DNA from: Aquariibacter albus
GTDB lineage: Bacteria; Pseudomonadota; Gammaproteobacteria; Burkholderiales; Burkholderiaceae_C
Direction of reading: 5' to 3'
Length of the DNA: 64,000 nucleotides
Assembly: GCF_014145335.1 (NCBI RefSeq)
Contig: NZ_JACIVI010000004.1
Coordinates: 124,001-188,000 of the forward strand
Numbering within the stretch: position 1 is the first letter of the stretch; every line of letters begins with the position of its first letter. Made by a program: the position numbers and the translations under genes. Of the stretch, positions 48,385 through 59,200 are shown one piece after another. Below the pieces are notes generated by a model. It was given only the letters and a program-made list of their open reading frames with translations. It was not told the origin of the DNA and ran no database searches.

Positions 48385-49853
48385 TTCTTCAGAGAGATTT
48401 CGTAGTCGTTGCCGCTGTAGAACTCGTTCTCCAGTCGGGTTGGGAGCTTCTTTGTCACCAGGTCGGTGCCGACGTCGCTGCGCGCGGCCTCGACGGCCTG
48501 CATGGCGCGGATGACGTCCCGCGCAGTCGCGGTGGGCATTGCAGAGACTCGGATGGGGTGCTGGAAGACGCGAAGGTCCGCACGCAACCCTTGGGCGACC
48601 TCCTCGTTGGCGATGGAGAAGGCCTCGGATTCAGCTCGAGCCAAGGCCGCAGCGAGTCGTTCCTCCCGCGAAGGGCGGGGCCGGATAGAGACAACGACCG
48701 CTTTGCGTCGCTGCGTCGCAGACTTCAGCTTGAAGCTAGCCGGGTCCAGCACCCGGACCTCCGCCGGTGCCAGATAGTGACCAACGTGCGCGAGCAGCCG
48801 GTCCTGCTCTTCCCGAGGGGCCTCGGCCAGCTTCTGAATGGTGGCCAGGTACGCATGTCGAGTCTGGCCGGCGCGCAGCATCATCGACTGCAGCGCCAGG
48901 CCGTTGACGCGCTTCAAGTACGTCTCCATCGCCTTGAGGAAACTCGGCTGTTTGGACTGGCACGCGGCATCGACGATGTCTTCGATGCGACTGAGCAGCC
49001 ATTCGTAGACCGATGCGCCGGAGTGTTCTTTCACGGCCCAGTGCGCGATGTCTCGCAGTTGCTCGTCCATCCGCTTGAATTTGGGCTCGGCCACCAGCCG
49101 GAGCTTCTCGAGCTTCAGGGCGATGGCCTGTCGATTCAGGGTTGCGTTGTCTGCGGTCAGCTGCTTGGAGTAGTCGCGCTGGAAGCGGTCCAGGAACTCT
49201 CCGAACTCAGCCCACTGATTGCGCGCAGAAGCTGCCTGCATCAGGTGACGAACCAGCTCCTGGAAGTAGTCGATGCCGTCCGTCAGGTCTTCGATGACCT
49301 TCTCGGCGTACTCGTAGGCATCAACCAGGTCGTGAGCGTCGCCACGCTCGGAGAGGGCCGCTTCCAGGGCGTTGCGGCAGCTCCGCATGTTGCGCTGTCG
49401 GCTGCGGCTTGGCCGGTCGAGCGACCAGATGGCCTCGGCGAAGAGCTTGCCAGGGCGCGAGAAGCGGAAAGCCGTCACCAGCCCCGTGCGGTCGGCGAAC
49501 TGCTCGAGCCAGCCATCAGCGAGCAGCGCTCGGATAACCATGCTGACCAAGACCTGGGGGTCGTCGGTCCCCGGTGCACTGAGCTCGTCGTCACCGCCTT
49601 CCTCAACCGCGAAGCTTTGGTATTCCCGAACGACCGGGAAGAGCAGCTCGCGAAGGGCTTCGCGCGTCAGGTTGTGGGCGTAGTCCGCAGTTGGGCCATG
49701 CAGGCGGTCGAACAGCGCTCGCAGGCATGCTGCCACGAGCTCGCGCCGTGCACTGTTGAGCGGACGGAAGAAGCGCAGGCGCTCACCCTCGAAGAACGTG
49801 GTGCGTCCCTCGGGGCTCTTCGCCGTGGGGTCAACTTTTTCAACCTGGCTCAA
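48381..49853 (-). CDS. jetA: Wadjet defence protein JetA (MukF/kleisin-like subunit)
   Basis: The 490-residue protein has an N-terminal winged-helix-like region (FFEGERLRFFRPLNSARREL) and long helices, as expected of the kleisin JetA. It is the first gene of the jet operon. The start is TTG 49853, supported by AGGGAG with a six- to seven-base gap. The sub-type of Wadjet cannot be fixed from motifs alone. Confidence 0.88.
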   Translation of the reverse strand: MSQVEKVDPTAKSPEGRTTFFEGERLRFFRPLNSARRELVAACLRALFDRLHGPTADYAHNLTREALRELLFPVVREYQSFAVEEGGDDELSAPGTDDPQVLVSMVIRALLADGWLEQFADRTGLVTAFRFSRPGKLFAEAIWSLDRPSRSRQRNMRSCRNALEAALSERGDAHDLVDAYEYAEKVIEDLTDGIDYFQELVRHLMQAASARNQWAEFGEFLDRFQRDYSKQLTADNATLNRQAIALKLEKLRLVAEPKFKRMDEQLRDIAHWAVKEHSGASVYEWLLSRIEDIVDAACQSKQPSFLKAMETYLKRVNGLALQSMMLRAGQTRHAYLATIQKLAEAPREEQDRLLAHVGHYLAPAEVRVLDPASFKLKSATQRRKAVVVSIRPRPSREERLAAALARAESEAFSIANEEVAQGLRADLRVFQHPIRVSAMPTATARDVIRAMQAVEAARSDVGTDLVTKKLPTRLENEFYSGNDYEISLKK

Positions 49854-49900
49854 CTTCGCGCTCCCTGCGGTCTTGCTTCTGGCTGGCTGTCGCTTGGGGT

Positions 49901-49929
49901 ATTATCTTCCTGGATAATTTATCACGCAA
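49901..49929 (-). promoter_or_regulatory. Promoter of the jetABCD operon
   Basis: On the minus strand TTGCGT (49924-49929) and GATAAT (49901-49906) are separated by exactly 17 bases, a good sigma-70 promoter. It would start transcription about 40 bases before the jetA TTG. Both hexamers lie inside the two palindromes described in the next entry. Confidence 0.65.
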
Positions 49930-49934
49930 GATAA
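49902..49934. promoter_or_regulatory. Twin palindromic operator TTATC-N6-GATAA
   Basis: Two perfect copies of TTATC-N6-GATAA occur at 49902-49917 and 49919-49934, 17 bases apart. They occupy the jetA promoter and end three bases before the ATG of the divergent WYL-domain gene. This is where an autoregulating repressor would bind. Confidence 0.75.
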
Positions 49935-49936
49935 CA

Positions 49937-50782
49937 ATGTCCAAGCTCCATCCACTCAGTCCAACGCAACAGCGCATGCGTGAGATGGAGGTATTGCTGA
50001 CGTGGGAAGGTGAGCTCGACAACGCCAGGCTGCGCGAAGTATTCGGTGTGCAGGCAGTACAGGCGAGCCGCCTTCTTTCTGCGTTTGTGGCCGAGTACGG
50101 CACCGCTCTGACGCGAGCCTCTCCGCATGCACCGGTCACCCCGACGAAGCTGTTCCAGCCTCGTTTTGCCGGCAACTCACCCGATGAGTACCTCCGGCTC
50201 GTTGAGAGTGTCGGCCCCACCGCCCGCAGCTTCGCTGTTGAGGACCTCCGCTTGGACCTGTCGCCGGTGTCCTCGCCACTCTTCGCCCTTGCGACGAGGG
50301 CGTGCCTGAAGCAGGTGGGTCTGCAGATTCGGTACCGGTCATTGGCGCAGCCAGATGGACACGACCGACTCATCTACCCTCACTCCCTCGTCAGAGCGGC
50401 ACGGCGTTGGCACGTTCGAGCCTGGTGCTCCCAACGAACGGCCTTCAGAGACTTCGCGCTGGGCCGCATCAGCAAAGGGGCCGTTGAAGGCTCACCCAGT
50501 CCGGCTACCAAGGAGGTCGACCGGGACTGGAACGAATTCGCGAAGCTGGAAGTTGTTGCGCACCCGGAACTACCGGCTGGCCAAGTCCAACTGCTGCAGG
50601 ATGAGTACTTGGGCAGTTCAACGAACCGAATTCTGGAAGTGCGCCGATGTCTGGTGGGCTACACCGTTCAGGACCTGCGCTTGGCAACGGATATTCGCCG
50701 GCACTCGCCTCCTGAGTTCCAGTTGCTTCTGAAGAACGCGGACGAGTTCAGCAGCGTTTTTTCGATTCGCGGAGCTGCATAA
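49937..50782 (+). CDS. WYL-domain transcriptional regulator (BrxR/CapW-like)
   Basis: The 281-residue protein has an N-terminal winged helix (TWEGELDNARLREVFGVQ), a central WYL domain (QIRYRSLAQPDG ... RWHVRAWCSQRTAFRDFAL), and a C-terminal WCX-like extension. This is the architecture of BrxR/CapW repressors that guard BREX, CBASS and similar systems and release DNA on ligand binding. It lies divergent to jetA and directly upstream of the hsd operon. The twin palindrome overlaps its own promoter. Confidence 0.85.
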   Translation: MSKLHPLSPTQQRMREMEVLLTWEGELDNARLREVFGVQAVQASRLLSAFVAEYGTALTRASPHAPVTPTKLFQPRFAGNSPDEYLRLVESVGPTARSFAVEDLRLDLSPVSSPLFALATRACLKQVGLQIRYRSLAQPDGHDRLIYPHSLVRAARRWHVRAWCSQRTAFRDFALGRISKGAVEGSPSPATKEVDRDWNEFAKLEVVAHPELPAGQVQLLQDEYLGSSTNRILEVRRCLVGYTVQDLRLATDIRRHSPPEFQLLLKNADEFSSVFSIRGAA

Positions 50783-50968
50783 ATGTCGGCATGTGTCCTG
50801 TCATCCGAAGGCTTCATTTCCCTCGTCGACATAGGCGTGCCGAAACTGAAGAACCCCAAGGGGCAGAGCCGCTGGAATAGGCCTTTTGACTTGGACGACA
50901 GCTGGTCGCACACGCACTGCTGCTTTCCACCGGCGCCACCAGAATGCTCGCAAATTGCCCAACAATAA
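50783..50968 (+). CDS. Small ORF coupled to the WYL gene and to hsdM
   Basis: The 61-residue frame starts in TAAATG directly at the stop of the WYL gene, with GGAG about eight bases before the ATG. It ends in TAATG that overlaps the hsdM start. hsdM itself has no visible ribosome binding site, so its translation may depend on this frame. The predicted peptide ([20 protein letters not shown] at the N-terminus, a CC pair near the end) matches nothing I know. It could be a leader peptide or a real small protein. Confidence 0.45.
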   Translation: MSACVLSSEGFISLVDIGVPKLKNPKGQSRWNRPFDLDDSWSHTHCCFPPAPPECSQIAQQ

Positions 50969-52809
50969 TGAACCACCAAGCCCTTTCCTCCTTCATCTGG
51001 TCCGTCGCCGACCTGCTGCGTGGCGATTTCAAGCAGAGCGAGTACGGCCGCGTCATCCTGCCGTTCACCGTGCTGCGCCGTCTGGACTGCGTGCTGGAGG
51101 CCACCAAGCCCGCCGTGCTGACCGAGTTCGCGGCCAAGACCAAGGCCGGCCTGAACCCCGAGCCCTTCCTTCTGCGCAAGGCTGGGCAAAGCTTTTTCAA
51201 CACCTCCCCACTGGACCTGGGCAAGCTTTTGGGCGACCAGGACCACATCCGCCAGAACCTCTACGCCTACGTCCAGGCCTTCTCGCCGGCGGCACGGGAC
51301 ATCTTCGAGCGCTTCGATTTCCACGCCCAGGTCGAGCGGCTGGCCAAGGCCAACCTGCTGTACCTGGTCACCGAAAAGTTCGCCAACATCGACTTGCACC
51401 CTTCGGTGGTCGACAACGCCAGCATGGGCGCGGTGTTCGAGGAGTTGATTCGCAAGTTCGCGGAAATCAGCAACGAGACCGCCGGGGAGCACTTCACGCC
51501 CCGGGAAGTCATCCGTCTGATGGTGAACCTGCTGTTCATCGAGGACGACGACGTGTTGACGCCCGGCAACGCCGTGGTCCGGACCATCTACGACCCCACG
51601 GCGGGCACCGGTGGCATGTTGTCCGTCGCCGGGGAGTATCTGGCCGAGCACAACCCGCAGGCGCGGCTGACGATGTTCGGCCAGGAACTCAACGATGAGT
51701 CCTACGCCATCTGCAAGGCGGACATGCTCATCAAGGGCCAGCCCGTGGAGAACATCGTCGCCGGCAACACCCTCAGCGACGATGGTCACGGCGGGCGCAA
51801 GTTCGACTACATGCTTTCCAACCCGCCCTTCGGCGTGGAGTGGAAGAAGGTTGAAAAGCAGGTCCGCCAGGAACACGAGCAGAAGGGCTTCGACGGCCGA
51901 TTCGGCCCCGGCCTGCCGCGCGTCAGCGACGGCTCCATGCTGTTCCTGATGCACTTGCTGAGCAAGATGCGCCCGGCTGCGGACGGCGGCAGCCGTTTCG
52001 GCATCGTGCTGAACGGCTCACCGCTGTTCACCGGCGGGGCTGGCAGTGGCGAGAGCGAAATCCGCCGCTACGTGCTGGAGAACGACCTGGTGGAGGCCAT
52101 CGTCGCGCTGCCCACCGACATGTTCTACAACACCGGCATCAGCACCTACGTCTGGGTGCTGTCCAACCGCAAGCCGGCCGACCGCAAGGGCTACGTGCAA
52201 CTCATCGACGCCAGCGGCCTCTGGCAGAAGATGCGCAAGGGCTTGGGCAGCAAGCGGAAGGAGATGAGCGAGGAGCACATCGCCACCGTCACGCGGCTGT
52301 TCGGCGACTTCACCGAGGCGTGGCAGGTCACGACCATCGACGCTGCGGGTCAAGCCTTGGGTGAACCCGTGCTGGTGACCAACACCAGCACCGCACCAGT
52401 GGCTCCGGAAGGCGGTCGCCTCAAGCGCGTGCCCGTCGCGCGCATCTTCCGCAATGAGGACTTCGGCTACACGACCATCACGGTGGAGCGCCCGCTGCGT
52501 GACGAGGCCGGCCAGGTTGTGGTCGGCCTGAAGGGCAAGCAGAAGGGCAAGCCCCAGGCCGACAGCGCACTGCGCGACACCGAGAACGTGCCGCTCTCCG
52601 AGGACATCCACGCCTACTTCAAGCGCGAGGTGGTGCCGCACGCACCGGACGCGTGGATAGACGACGAGAAGAGCAAGGTCGGCTACGAGATTCCGTTCAA
52701 CAGGCACTTCTACGTGTTCGAGCCGCCACGCAGCTTGCACGTCATCGACGAGGAACTGAAGACGGTGACCGCCAGCATCATGAAGATGTTGGAGGAGTTG
52801 GCGGAATGA
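50968..52809 (+). CDS. hsdM: Type I restriction-modification methyltransferase subunit
   Basis: The 613-residue protein has the HsdM N-terminal helical domain, the AdoMet motif [14 protein letters not shown] (about residue 208) and the catalytic SNPPFG (about residue 286), giving N6-adenine methylation. It is somewhat longer than EcoKI HsdM. The start ATG 50968 gives MNHQALSSF. An upstream ATG at 50944 also lacks a ribosome binding site. It is coupled to hsdS by ATGA. Confidence 0.95.
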   Translation: MNHQALSSFIWSVADLLRGDFKQSEYGRVILPFTVLRRLDCVLEATKPAVLTEFAAKTKAGLNPEPFLLRKAGQSFFNTSPLDLGKLLGDQDHIRQNLYAYVQAFSPAARDIFERFDFHAQVERLAKANLLYLVTEKFANIDLHPSVVDNASMGAVFEELIRKFAEISNETAGEHFTPREVIRLMVNLLFIEDDDVLTPGNAVVRTIYDPTAGTGGMLSVAGEYLAEHNPQARLTMFGQELNDESYAICKADMLIKGQPVENIVAGNTLSDDGHGGRKFDYMLSNPPFGVEWKKVEKQVRQEHEQKGFDGRFGPGLPRVSDGSMLFLMHLLSKMRPAADGGSRFGIVLNGSPLFTGGAGSGESEIRRYVLENDLVEAIVALPTDMFYNTGISTYVWVLSNRKPADRKGYVQLIDASGLWQKMRKGLGSKRKEMSEEHIATVTRLFGDFTEAWQVTTIDAAGQALGEPVLVTNTSTAPVAPEGGRLKRVPVARIFRNEDFGYTTITVERPLRDEAGQVVVGLKGKQKGKPQADSALRDTENVPLSEDIHAYFKREVVPHAPDAWIDDEKSKVGYEIPFNRHFYVFEPPRSLHVIDEELKTVTASIMKMLEELAE

Positions 52810-54113
52810 GTTTGCCGCGGTACGGAGCGTACAAGGACAGTGGGGTCGAGTGGCTGGGGCACATACCGGAGCACTGGGGCACCATGCAGAGTCGTCGCAT
52901 GTTTGCCGTGCGCAGCGAGCCGGCGCTGCCGACGGACCGCATGCTGACGGCGTCGCAGAAGTACGGGGTACTTTTCCAATCCGACTTCATGGAGCTGGAA
53001 GCTCGGCGGGTTGTCGAAGTCATCATGGGCACCGACAGCTTGAAGCATGTCGAGCCCGACGACTTCATTATCAGCATGCGCAGCTTCCAGGGCGGCATCG
53101 AGTGGTGCAAGCTTCGCGGGTCCACGAGCTTTCACTACGTGATGCTCCGGCCGGTCAAGCATGTGTGGCCGCCTTACTTTGCGCACCTGCTCAAGTCACC
53201 GACCTACATCCAGGCCCTGCGCCGAACGACCGACCTCATCCGTGACGGGCAGGAACTCCGCTTCTCCAACTTCGCGCAGGTCGACCTTCCGGTTGTGCCG
53301 TTAGATGAGCAGAAGGCGATTGCCATCTTCCTCGACCGCGAAACCGCCAAGATTGATGCGCTGATTGCCGAGCAAGAGAAGCTCATCGCCCGGTTGGCCG
53401 AGAAGCGTCGGGCAACCATATCCCATGCCGTCACCAAAGGCCTGAACCCCTACGCTCCGATGAAGGATTCCGGCGTGGAGTGGCTGGGGGAGGTTCCTGC
53501 ACATTGGGACATCGTGCGTGTCAAGGCACTCAGCCAATTCACGACGAGCGGCCCGCGCGGATGGTCAGACCGCATCACGGAAAGCGGCAGCCTGTTCATC
53601 CAGAGTGGAGACCTGAACGATTCCCTAGGGCTTGAGCTTGAAACTGCCAAGCGTGTGAATGTCGGTGACGACGCAGAAGCGGCGCGGACGCGCCTAAGCG
53701 AAGGCGATGTGGTCGTTTGCATCACGGGTGCAAAGACCGGGAACGTCGCTCTCTGCGAATCACTGCCAGAGCCGGCCTATGTCAACCAGCATCTTTGCCT
53801 TGTCCGTCCATCGGAAGATGTGCACGGGCGCTTCCTTGCGCTCTCGCTGAAAAGCAGCGTGGGGCAGACACAAATCGAGCTTTCGCAGTACGGACTCAAG
53901 CAAGGTCTCAGTCTGGAAAACGTCCGCGAACTCTTGGTGACGCGTCCGCCGCGTCAGGAGCAAGAGGCTATTGTCGAGTTCCTCGACGAGGAAGCCGGCA
54001 AACTCACTGCGCTCGCGCTCAACGCGGCAGCGGGTGTGAGCCTGTTGAAGGAGCGCCGCAGCGCCCTCATCGCCGCGGCGGTCACTGGCCAAATTGACGT
54101 GCGCAACGCCTAA
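52806..54113 (+). CDS. hsdS: Type I restriction-modification specificity subunit
   Basis: The 435-residue protein has two target-recognition domains, each opening with the same phrase ([15 protein letters not shown] at residue ~10; [15 protein letters not shown] at ~220). Each ends in a coiled-coil spacer ([34 protein letters not shown]). HsdS chooses the bipartite sequence methylated by HsdM and cleaved with HsdR. Confidence 0.94.
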   Translation: MSLPRYGAYKDSGVEWLGHIPEHWGTMQSRRMFAVRSEPALPTDRMLTASQKYGVLFQSDFMELEARRVVEVIMGTDSLKHVEPDDFIISMRSFQGGIEWCKLRGSTSFHYVMLRPVKHVWPPYFAHLLKSPTYIQALRRTTDLIRDGQELRFSNFAQVDLPVVPLDEQKAIAIFLDRETAKIDALIAEQEKLIARLAEKRRATISHAVTKGLNPYAPMKDSGVEWLGEVPAHWDIVRVKALSQFTTSGPRGWSDRITESGSLFIQSGDLNDSLGLELETAKRVNVGDDAEAARTRLSEGDVVVCITGAKTGNVALCESLPEPAYVNQHLCLVRPSEDVHGRFLALSLKSSVGQTQIELSQYGLKQGLSLENVRELLVTRPPRQEQEAIVEFLDEEAGKLTALALNAAAGVSLLKERRSALIAAAVTGQIDVRNA

Positions 54114-54138
54114 GAACCACAAGACCAGGGAGAAAGCC

Positions 54139-56256
54139 ATGAGCCACACGCTCACCGCCAAGGAACAGTCGCTCGCCAAGATATTCAGCGACGACTACGT
54201 CTTCACCATTCCCGGCTACCAGCGGCCCTACGCCTGGGGTCGTGACCAGGCTCAGGAGTTGTTGGATGACCTTCTGGGCGCACTGGCGGCCGCGCCGGCG
54301 CAGCTGGCCGATGCGGCGCCATACTTTCTGGGCAGCATCGTGCTCATCAAGGCCGAGGCGATGCCCGAAGCCACGGTGGTGGACGGCCAGCAGCGGCTGA
54401 CGACCTTGACGCTGCTGCTGTCCGCCATCCGTGCCACGGTCGGGGATGACGAACTGCAAAAGGACATCACCGGTTGCATCTACGAGAAGGGCAGCCTGGT
54501 GAAGGGCACCCAGGCCCGCTACCGCCTGTTGTTGCGCGAGCGCGACCGCGACTTCTTCCGGCAGTATGTGCAGCACGAGAACGGTCTTCAGGCGCTGGCC
54601 CAGGTCAACACACCTCTGCCTGACGCGCAAGGCCGCTTGCGCGCCAACGCACAGGTGTTCATGGACGGGCTGGCCAAGCTGTCGCAGGCGGAGCTGGTGC
54701 GCCTGGTGCAGTTCGTCATCACCCGCTGCTACCTGGTGACGGTGGCAACGCCCGACCTGGACTCGGCCTACCGCATCTTCGGCGTGCTGAACAGCCGCGG
54801 CCTGGACCTGAGCGCCACCGACATCCTCAAGGCGGAAATCATCGGCGGCATCGCGCCGGCGCTGCGTGACGCCTACACGAAGAAGTGGGAAGACGAGGAA
54901 GAGGACCTGGGCCGGGACGAGTTCGGCGACCTGTTCAGCCACATCCGCATGGTCTATCGCAAGGCCAAGCCGCAGGGCACGTTGCTGAAGGAGTTCAAGG
55001 AGCACGTCGTGCCGGCGAAGCAGCCGCAGCAGTTCATCGACGAGGTGCTGCTGCCGATGGCCCAGGCTTTCAGCGAGCTGCGCGACGCGGACTACGCCAG
55101 CACGCACCACGCCGAGGAAGTGAACGAGCATCTGCGTTGGCTGAACCGCCTGGAGTTCAAAGACTGGGTGCCGCCGGCCCTGACCTTCTTCGTGCGCCAC
55201 CGACAGCAGCCCGCCGCCGTGCTGGGCTTCTTCCGCGACCTGGAACGCCTGGGCTACTCGATGCTCGCCCGCAGGTCGGGCGTCAACGACCGCATCGAGC
55301 GGTTCTCTGCGCTGACGAACGCTGTCGAGGCGGGTGCCGACCTGTCGGCTGCCACCTCGCCCTTGCAGCTCTCACCGGAGGAGCAGCACCAGACCTACAC
55401 GGCCCTGAGCGGCCCGCTGTATGACACCCACTCGTCGCGTGCCCTGGCGCTGCTGCTGCTTCGCCTGGACCGCCTGATGTCAGACGCCAGTGCCAGCTAC
55501 CAGCACGAGGTCGTTTCGGTCGAGCATGTGATGCCCCAGCAACCGGCGCCCAACAGCCAGTGGGCCACCTGGGTGCCCGACAAGACTGCACACCAGCTGT
55601 GGGTGCATCGCCTGGGGAACCTGGCGCTGCTGAGCCGCAAGAAGAACAGCTCGGCCAGCAACCGCGACTTCAGTTGGAAGAAGTCCGCCTACTTCACAAA
55701 GGGCGGAACAACGGCCTTCGCGCTGACCACCCAGGTGCTCCAGCACACGGATTGGACGACCGAGGTGATGCAAGCGCGCCAGGACGCCATGCTTGCCAAG
55801 CTGGAATCACATTGGCGCTTGCAAGACCGCAAGAGCAAGGCCGCATTGGCCGAAGCGCTGCTCGCCGAGCTGGAAGGCGCCGGGGACGCCGTGCCCTTCG
55901 AGCTCGAAAGTGCCAAGCACGGGCTGAACGCCACGGCCAAGGAGCTGGGCAGCACCTTCACCGTGCTGGCGGGCTCCCAGGCTCGACTCGCATGGTCCGG
56001 GCAGCCGCACTCGTACCAACAGTTGCGAGATGACCTTCGCGGCGCCGGCATCTTGAAATTGTCGGAAGACGGTTCCCATCTCGTCTTCACTGCCGACACG
56101 CCTTTCAAGAGCCCGAGTGCCGCCTCGGCCACCGTGCTCGGCCGCACTGACAACGGCCGCAACTCCTGGCGGCTCAAGGGCAGCGCCATCACCTATGCGG
56201 CCTGGCAGGACAACCTGCCCAGCTCTCAGCCGACATCCGGACGTTCGGAGGACTGA
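54139..56256 (+). CDS. DUF262-DUF1524-DUF4357 protein inside the hsd operon (GmrSD-like)
   Basis: The 705-residue protein has an N-terminal DUF262/ParB-like domain (PGYQRPYAWGRDQ; VVDGQQRLTTLTLL). The DUF1524 HNH-type domain (VEHVMPQ ... HRLGNLALLSRKKNSSASNRDF) is near residues 460-510, and a C-terminal DUF4357-like domain follows. DUF262+DUF1524 is the architecture of GmrSD-type, modification-dependent nucleases, here with an added DUF4357. The ATG has GGGAGA six to seven bases upstream. It sits between hsdS and hsdR, so it is probably co-expressed with them. Confidence 0.8.
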   Translation: MSHTLTAKEQSLAKIFSDDYVFTIPGYQRPYAWGRDQAQELLDDLLGALAAAPAQLADAAPYFLGSIVLIKAEAMPEATVVDGQQRLTTLTLLLSAIRATVGDDELQKDITGCIYEKGSLVKGTQARYRLLLRERDRDFFRQYVQHENGLQALAQVNTPLPDAQGRLRANAQVFMDGLAKLSQAELVRLVQFVITRCYLVTVATPDLDSAYRIFGVLNSRGLDLSATDILKAEIIGGIAPALRDAYTKKWEDEEEDLGRDEFGDLFSHIRMVYRKAKPQGTLLKEFKEHVVPAKQPQQFIDEVLLPMAQAFSELRDADYASTHHAEEVNEHLRWLNRLEFKDWVPPALTFFVRHRQQPAAVLGFFRDLERLGYSMLARRSGVNDRIERFSALTNAVEAGADLSAATSPLQLSPEEQHQTYTALSGPLYDTHSSRALALLLLRLDRLMSDASASYQHEVVSVEHVMPQQPAPNSQWATWVPDKTAHQLWVHRLGNLALLSRKKNSSASNRDFSWKKSAYFTKGGTTAFALTTQVLQHTDWTTEVMQARQDAMLAKLESHWRLQDRKSKAALAEALLAELEGAGDAVPFELESAKHGLNATAKELGSTFTVLAGSQARLAWSGQPHSYQQLRDDLRGAGILKLSEDGSHLVFTADTPFKSPSAASATVLGRTDNGRNSWRLKGSAITYAAWQDNLPSSQPTSGRSED

Positions 56257-56258
56257 AG

Positions 56259-59200
56259 ATGTCGCTGCACCAAGAACATCACTTCGAAGCAGAAATCTGC
56301 CAGCACCTGGCTGCCCACGGTTGGCTGCATGAGCCCGGTGACGCCGCCCTGTTCGACCGTGCCAACGGCCTGTTCCTGCCCGACCTGCTGGCCTGGGTGC
56401 AGGCCACCCAGCCCGAGAGCTTCCAGCGCCTGAGCAAGACGCATGGCGCGGCCTTGCCCAAGGTGCTGGCCGAGCGGGTGCGCAAGAGCCTGAACGAGCG
56501 CGGCACGCTGGAGGTGCTGCGGCGCGGGGTCGAGATGCTGGGCCTGAAAGGGCCGCTGATGCTGGCGCAGTTCAAGCCGGCGCTGGCCATCAACCCCACC
56601 ACGCAGGCGCACTACGCAGCCAACCGGCTGCGTGTCGTGCGTCAGGTCTGCCACTCGCCGAACAACCCGAAGGAAGAGCTGGACCTGGTGCTGTTCGTCA
56701 ACGGCATCGCGGTGGCCACGGCCGAACTCAAGTCCGACTTCACCCAGAGCGTGCACGACGCGGTCGACCAGTACCGCTTCGACCGCCATCCTGCGCCCAA
56801 GGGCGGCGTGCTGGAGCCGCTGCTGGGCTTCCCGGGCGGGGCGCTGGTGCACTTCGCGGTGAGCCAGTCGGAAGTGATGATGACAACCCGGCTGGCCGGG
56901 CCGGCGACCACCTTCCTGCCCTTCAACCGCGGCAACGCCGGTGGTGCGGGCAATGCGCCCAACCCGGATGGCTTTGCGACCGCCTACCTGTGGGAAGAGG
57001 TCTGGGCGCGCGAGAGCTGGCTGGACATCCTGCACCGATATTGCATCGGCAAGCGCGACGACAAGAAGCAGCTCAAGGCGGTCATCTTCCCGCGCTACCA
57101 CCAGCTCGACGCGACCCGGCGCCTGGTGGCCGACGTGCTCGAGAATGCGGACCAGGATGGCACCGGCCAGCGCTACCTGATTCAGCACTCTGCCGGCTCG
57201 GGCAAGACGAACTCCATCGCCTGGACGGCGCACTTCCTGGCTGACCTGCACAACGCGGCACACAAGAAGGTGTTCGACAGCGTGCTGGTCGTCTCGGACC
57301 GCAACGTGCTGGACGCGCAGCTGCAGGAAGCCATCTTCGACTTCGAGCGCACCACCGGCGTGGTGGCGACCATCACCAGCGAGCACGGCAGCAAGAGCGC
57401 CCAGCTGAGCCAGGCGCTGAAGGACGGCAAGAAGGTCATCGTCTGCACCATCCAGACCTTTCCGTTCGCGCTGTCCGCCGTGCAGGAGCTGGCGGCCACC
57501 GAGGGCAAGCGCTTCGCGGTAATTGCCGACGAGGCGCACAGCTCGCAGAGCGGCGAGGCGGCAGCGAAGCTCAAGCAGCTGCTATCGGCGCAGGAATGGG
57601 CCGACCTGCAGGACGGTGGCGAGGTCGACACCGAGGCCCTGCTGGCCGCGCAGATGGAGGCGCGTGCCGGCGCGGGCGTCGCTGGAGGCACAGGGGGCCT
57701 CACCTACATCGCCTTCACCGCCACGCCCAAGGCCAAGACGTTGGAGCTGTTCGGGCGACCGGGGCCGGACGGGCTGCCGATGCCCTTCCACGTCTACTCG
57801 ATGCGCCAAGCCATCGAGGAAGGCTTCATCCTCGACGTGTTGAGGAACTTCACCAGCTACAAGTTGGCCTTCAAGCTGGCGCATGACGGCAAGGAGTACG
57901 ACGAGACGCAGGTCGAACGCAGCACGGCGATGAAGGGCATCATGCAGTGGGTCCGCTTGCATCCCTACAACATCGCCCAGAAAGTGCAGGTCGTCGTCGA
58001 GCACTACCGCGAGAACGTCCAGCCGCTACTGGCCGGGCGCGCGAAGGCAATGGTGGTGGTGGCCAGCCGCAAGGAGGCGGTGCGATGGCAGAAGGCCATC
58101 CGTGCCTACATCACCCAGCGCAACTACGCGTTGGGGGTACTGGTCGCGTTCTCCGGCGAGGTCGACGACACCGAGAGCTATCCGCAGCCCGTGTCCGAGA
58201 CCAGCAAGGTCCTGAACCCGGGGCTGAAGGGCCGCGACATCCGCGAGGCCTTCAATGAACCCGAGCACCACCTGCTGCTGGTGGCCAACAAGTTCCAGAC
58301 CGGCTTCGACCAGCCGCTGCTGTGCGGCATGTACGTCGACAAGATGCTCGGCGGCATCCAGGCGGTGCAGACGCTGTCGCGCCTGAACCGCGCGCATCCG
58401 GGCAAGGACACGACCTACATCCTCGACTTCGTCAACGAGGCCGGCGACATCCTCAAGGCCTTCAAGACCTACCACGAGACGGCTGAGCTGGAGGCTGCGA
58501 CCGACCCGCACCTGGTCTACGACCTGCGCGCCAAGCTCGATGCGACCGGCCACTACGACGACTTCGAGGTCGACCGCGTGGCCAAGGTCGACCTGGACCC
58601 GCAGGGCACGCAGAAGCAGCTTGATGCGGCCATTGCGCCGGTGGCCGACCGGCTGCTGAAACGCTACAAGGCCGCGCAGCAAGCCAGGTCGGACGCCGTG
58701 GAACTGGACGACGACAAGGCCGCCAAGGTGGCGAAGGACACGCTCGATGCCCTCGTGCTGTTCAAGAACGACATGGGCGCCTACGTGCGCCTGTATGCCT
58801 TCTTGAGCCAAATCTTCGACTACGGCAATACGGACATCGAGAAGCGCTTCCTGTTCTACAAACGCCTCATCCCGCTGCTGGACTTCGGCCGCGAACGCGA
58901 CACGGTGGACCTGAGCAAGGTGGTGCTGACGCATCACACGCTGAAGAATCAGGGCAAGCAGCCGATGGGTCTGGGCCAGGACGGCAACTACAAACTCCCA
59001 CCGATGGACGCGGTGGGCAGCGGTTCCGTGCAAGAGAAGCAGCAGGCCTACCTGGTCGAAATCATCCAGAAGGTGAACGGCCTGTTCGAGGGCGAGCTGA
59101 CCGACGACGACCAACTGGTCTACGTGAACGGCGTTCTCAAGGGCAAGCTGCTGGAGAACGAGACACTGGTGCAGCAGGCGGCCAGCAACTCGAAGGAGCA

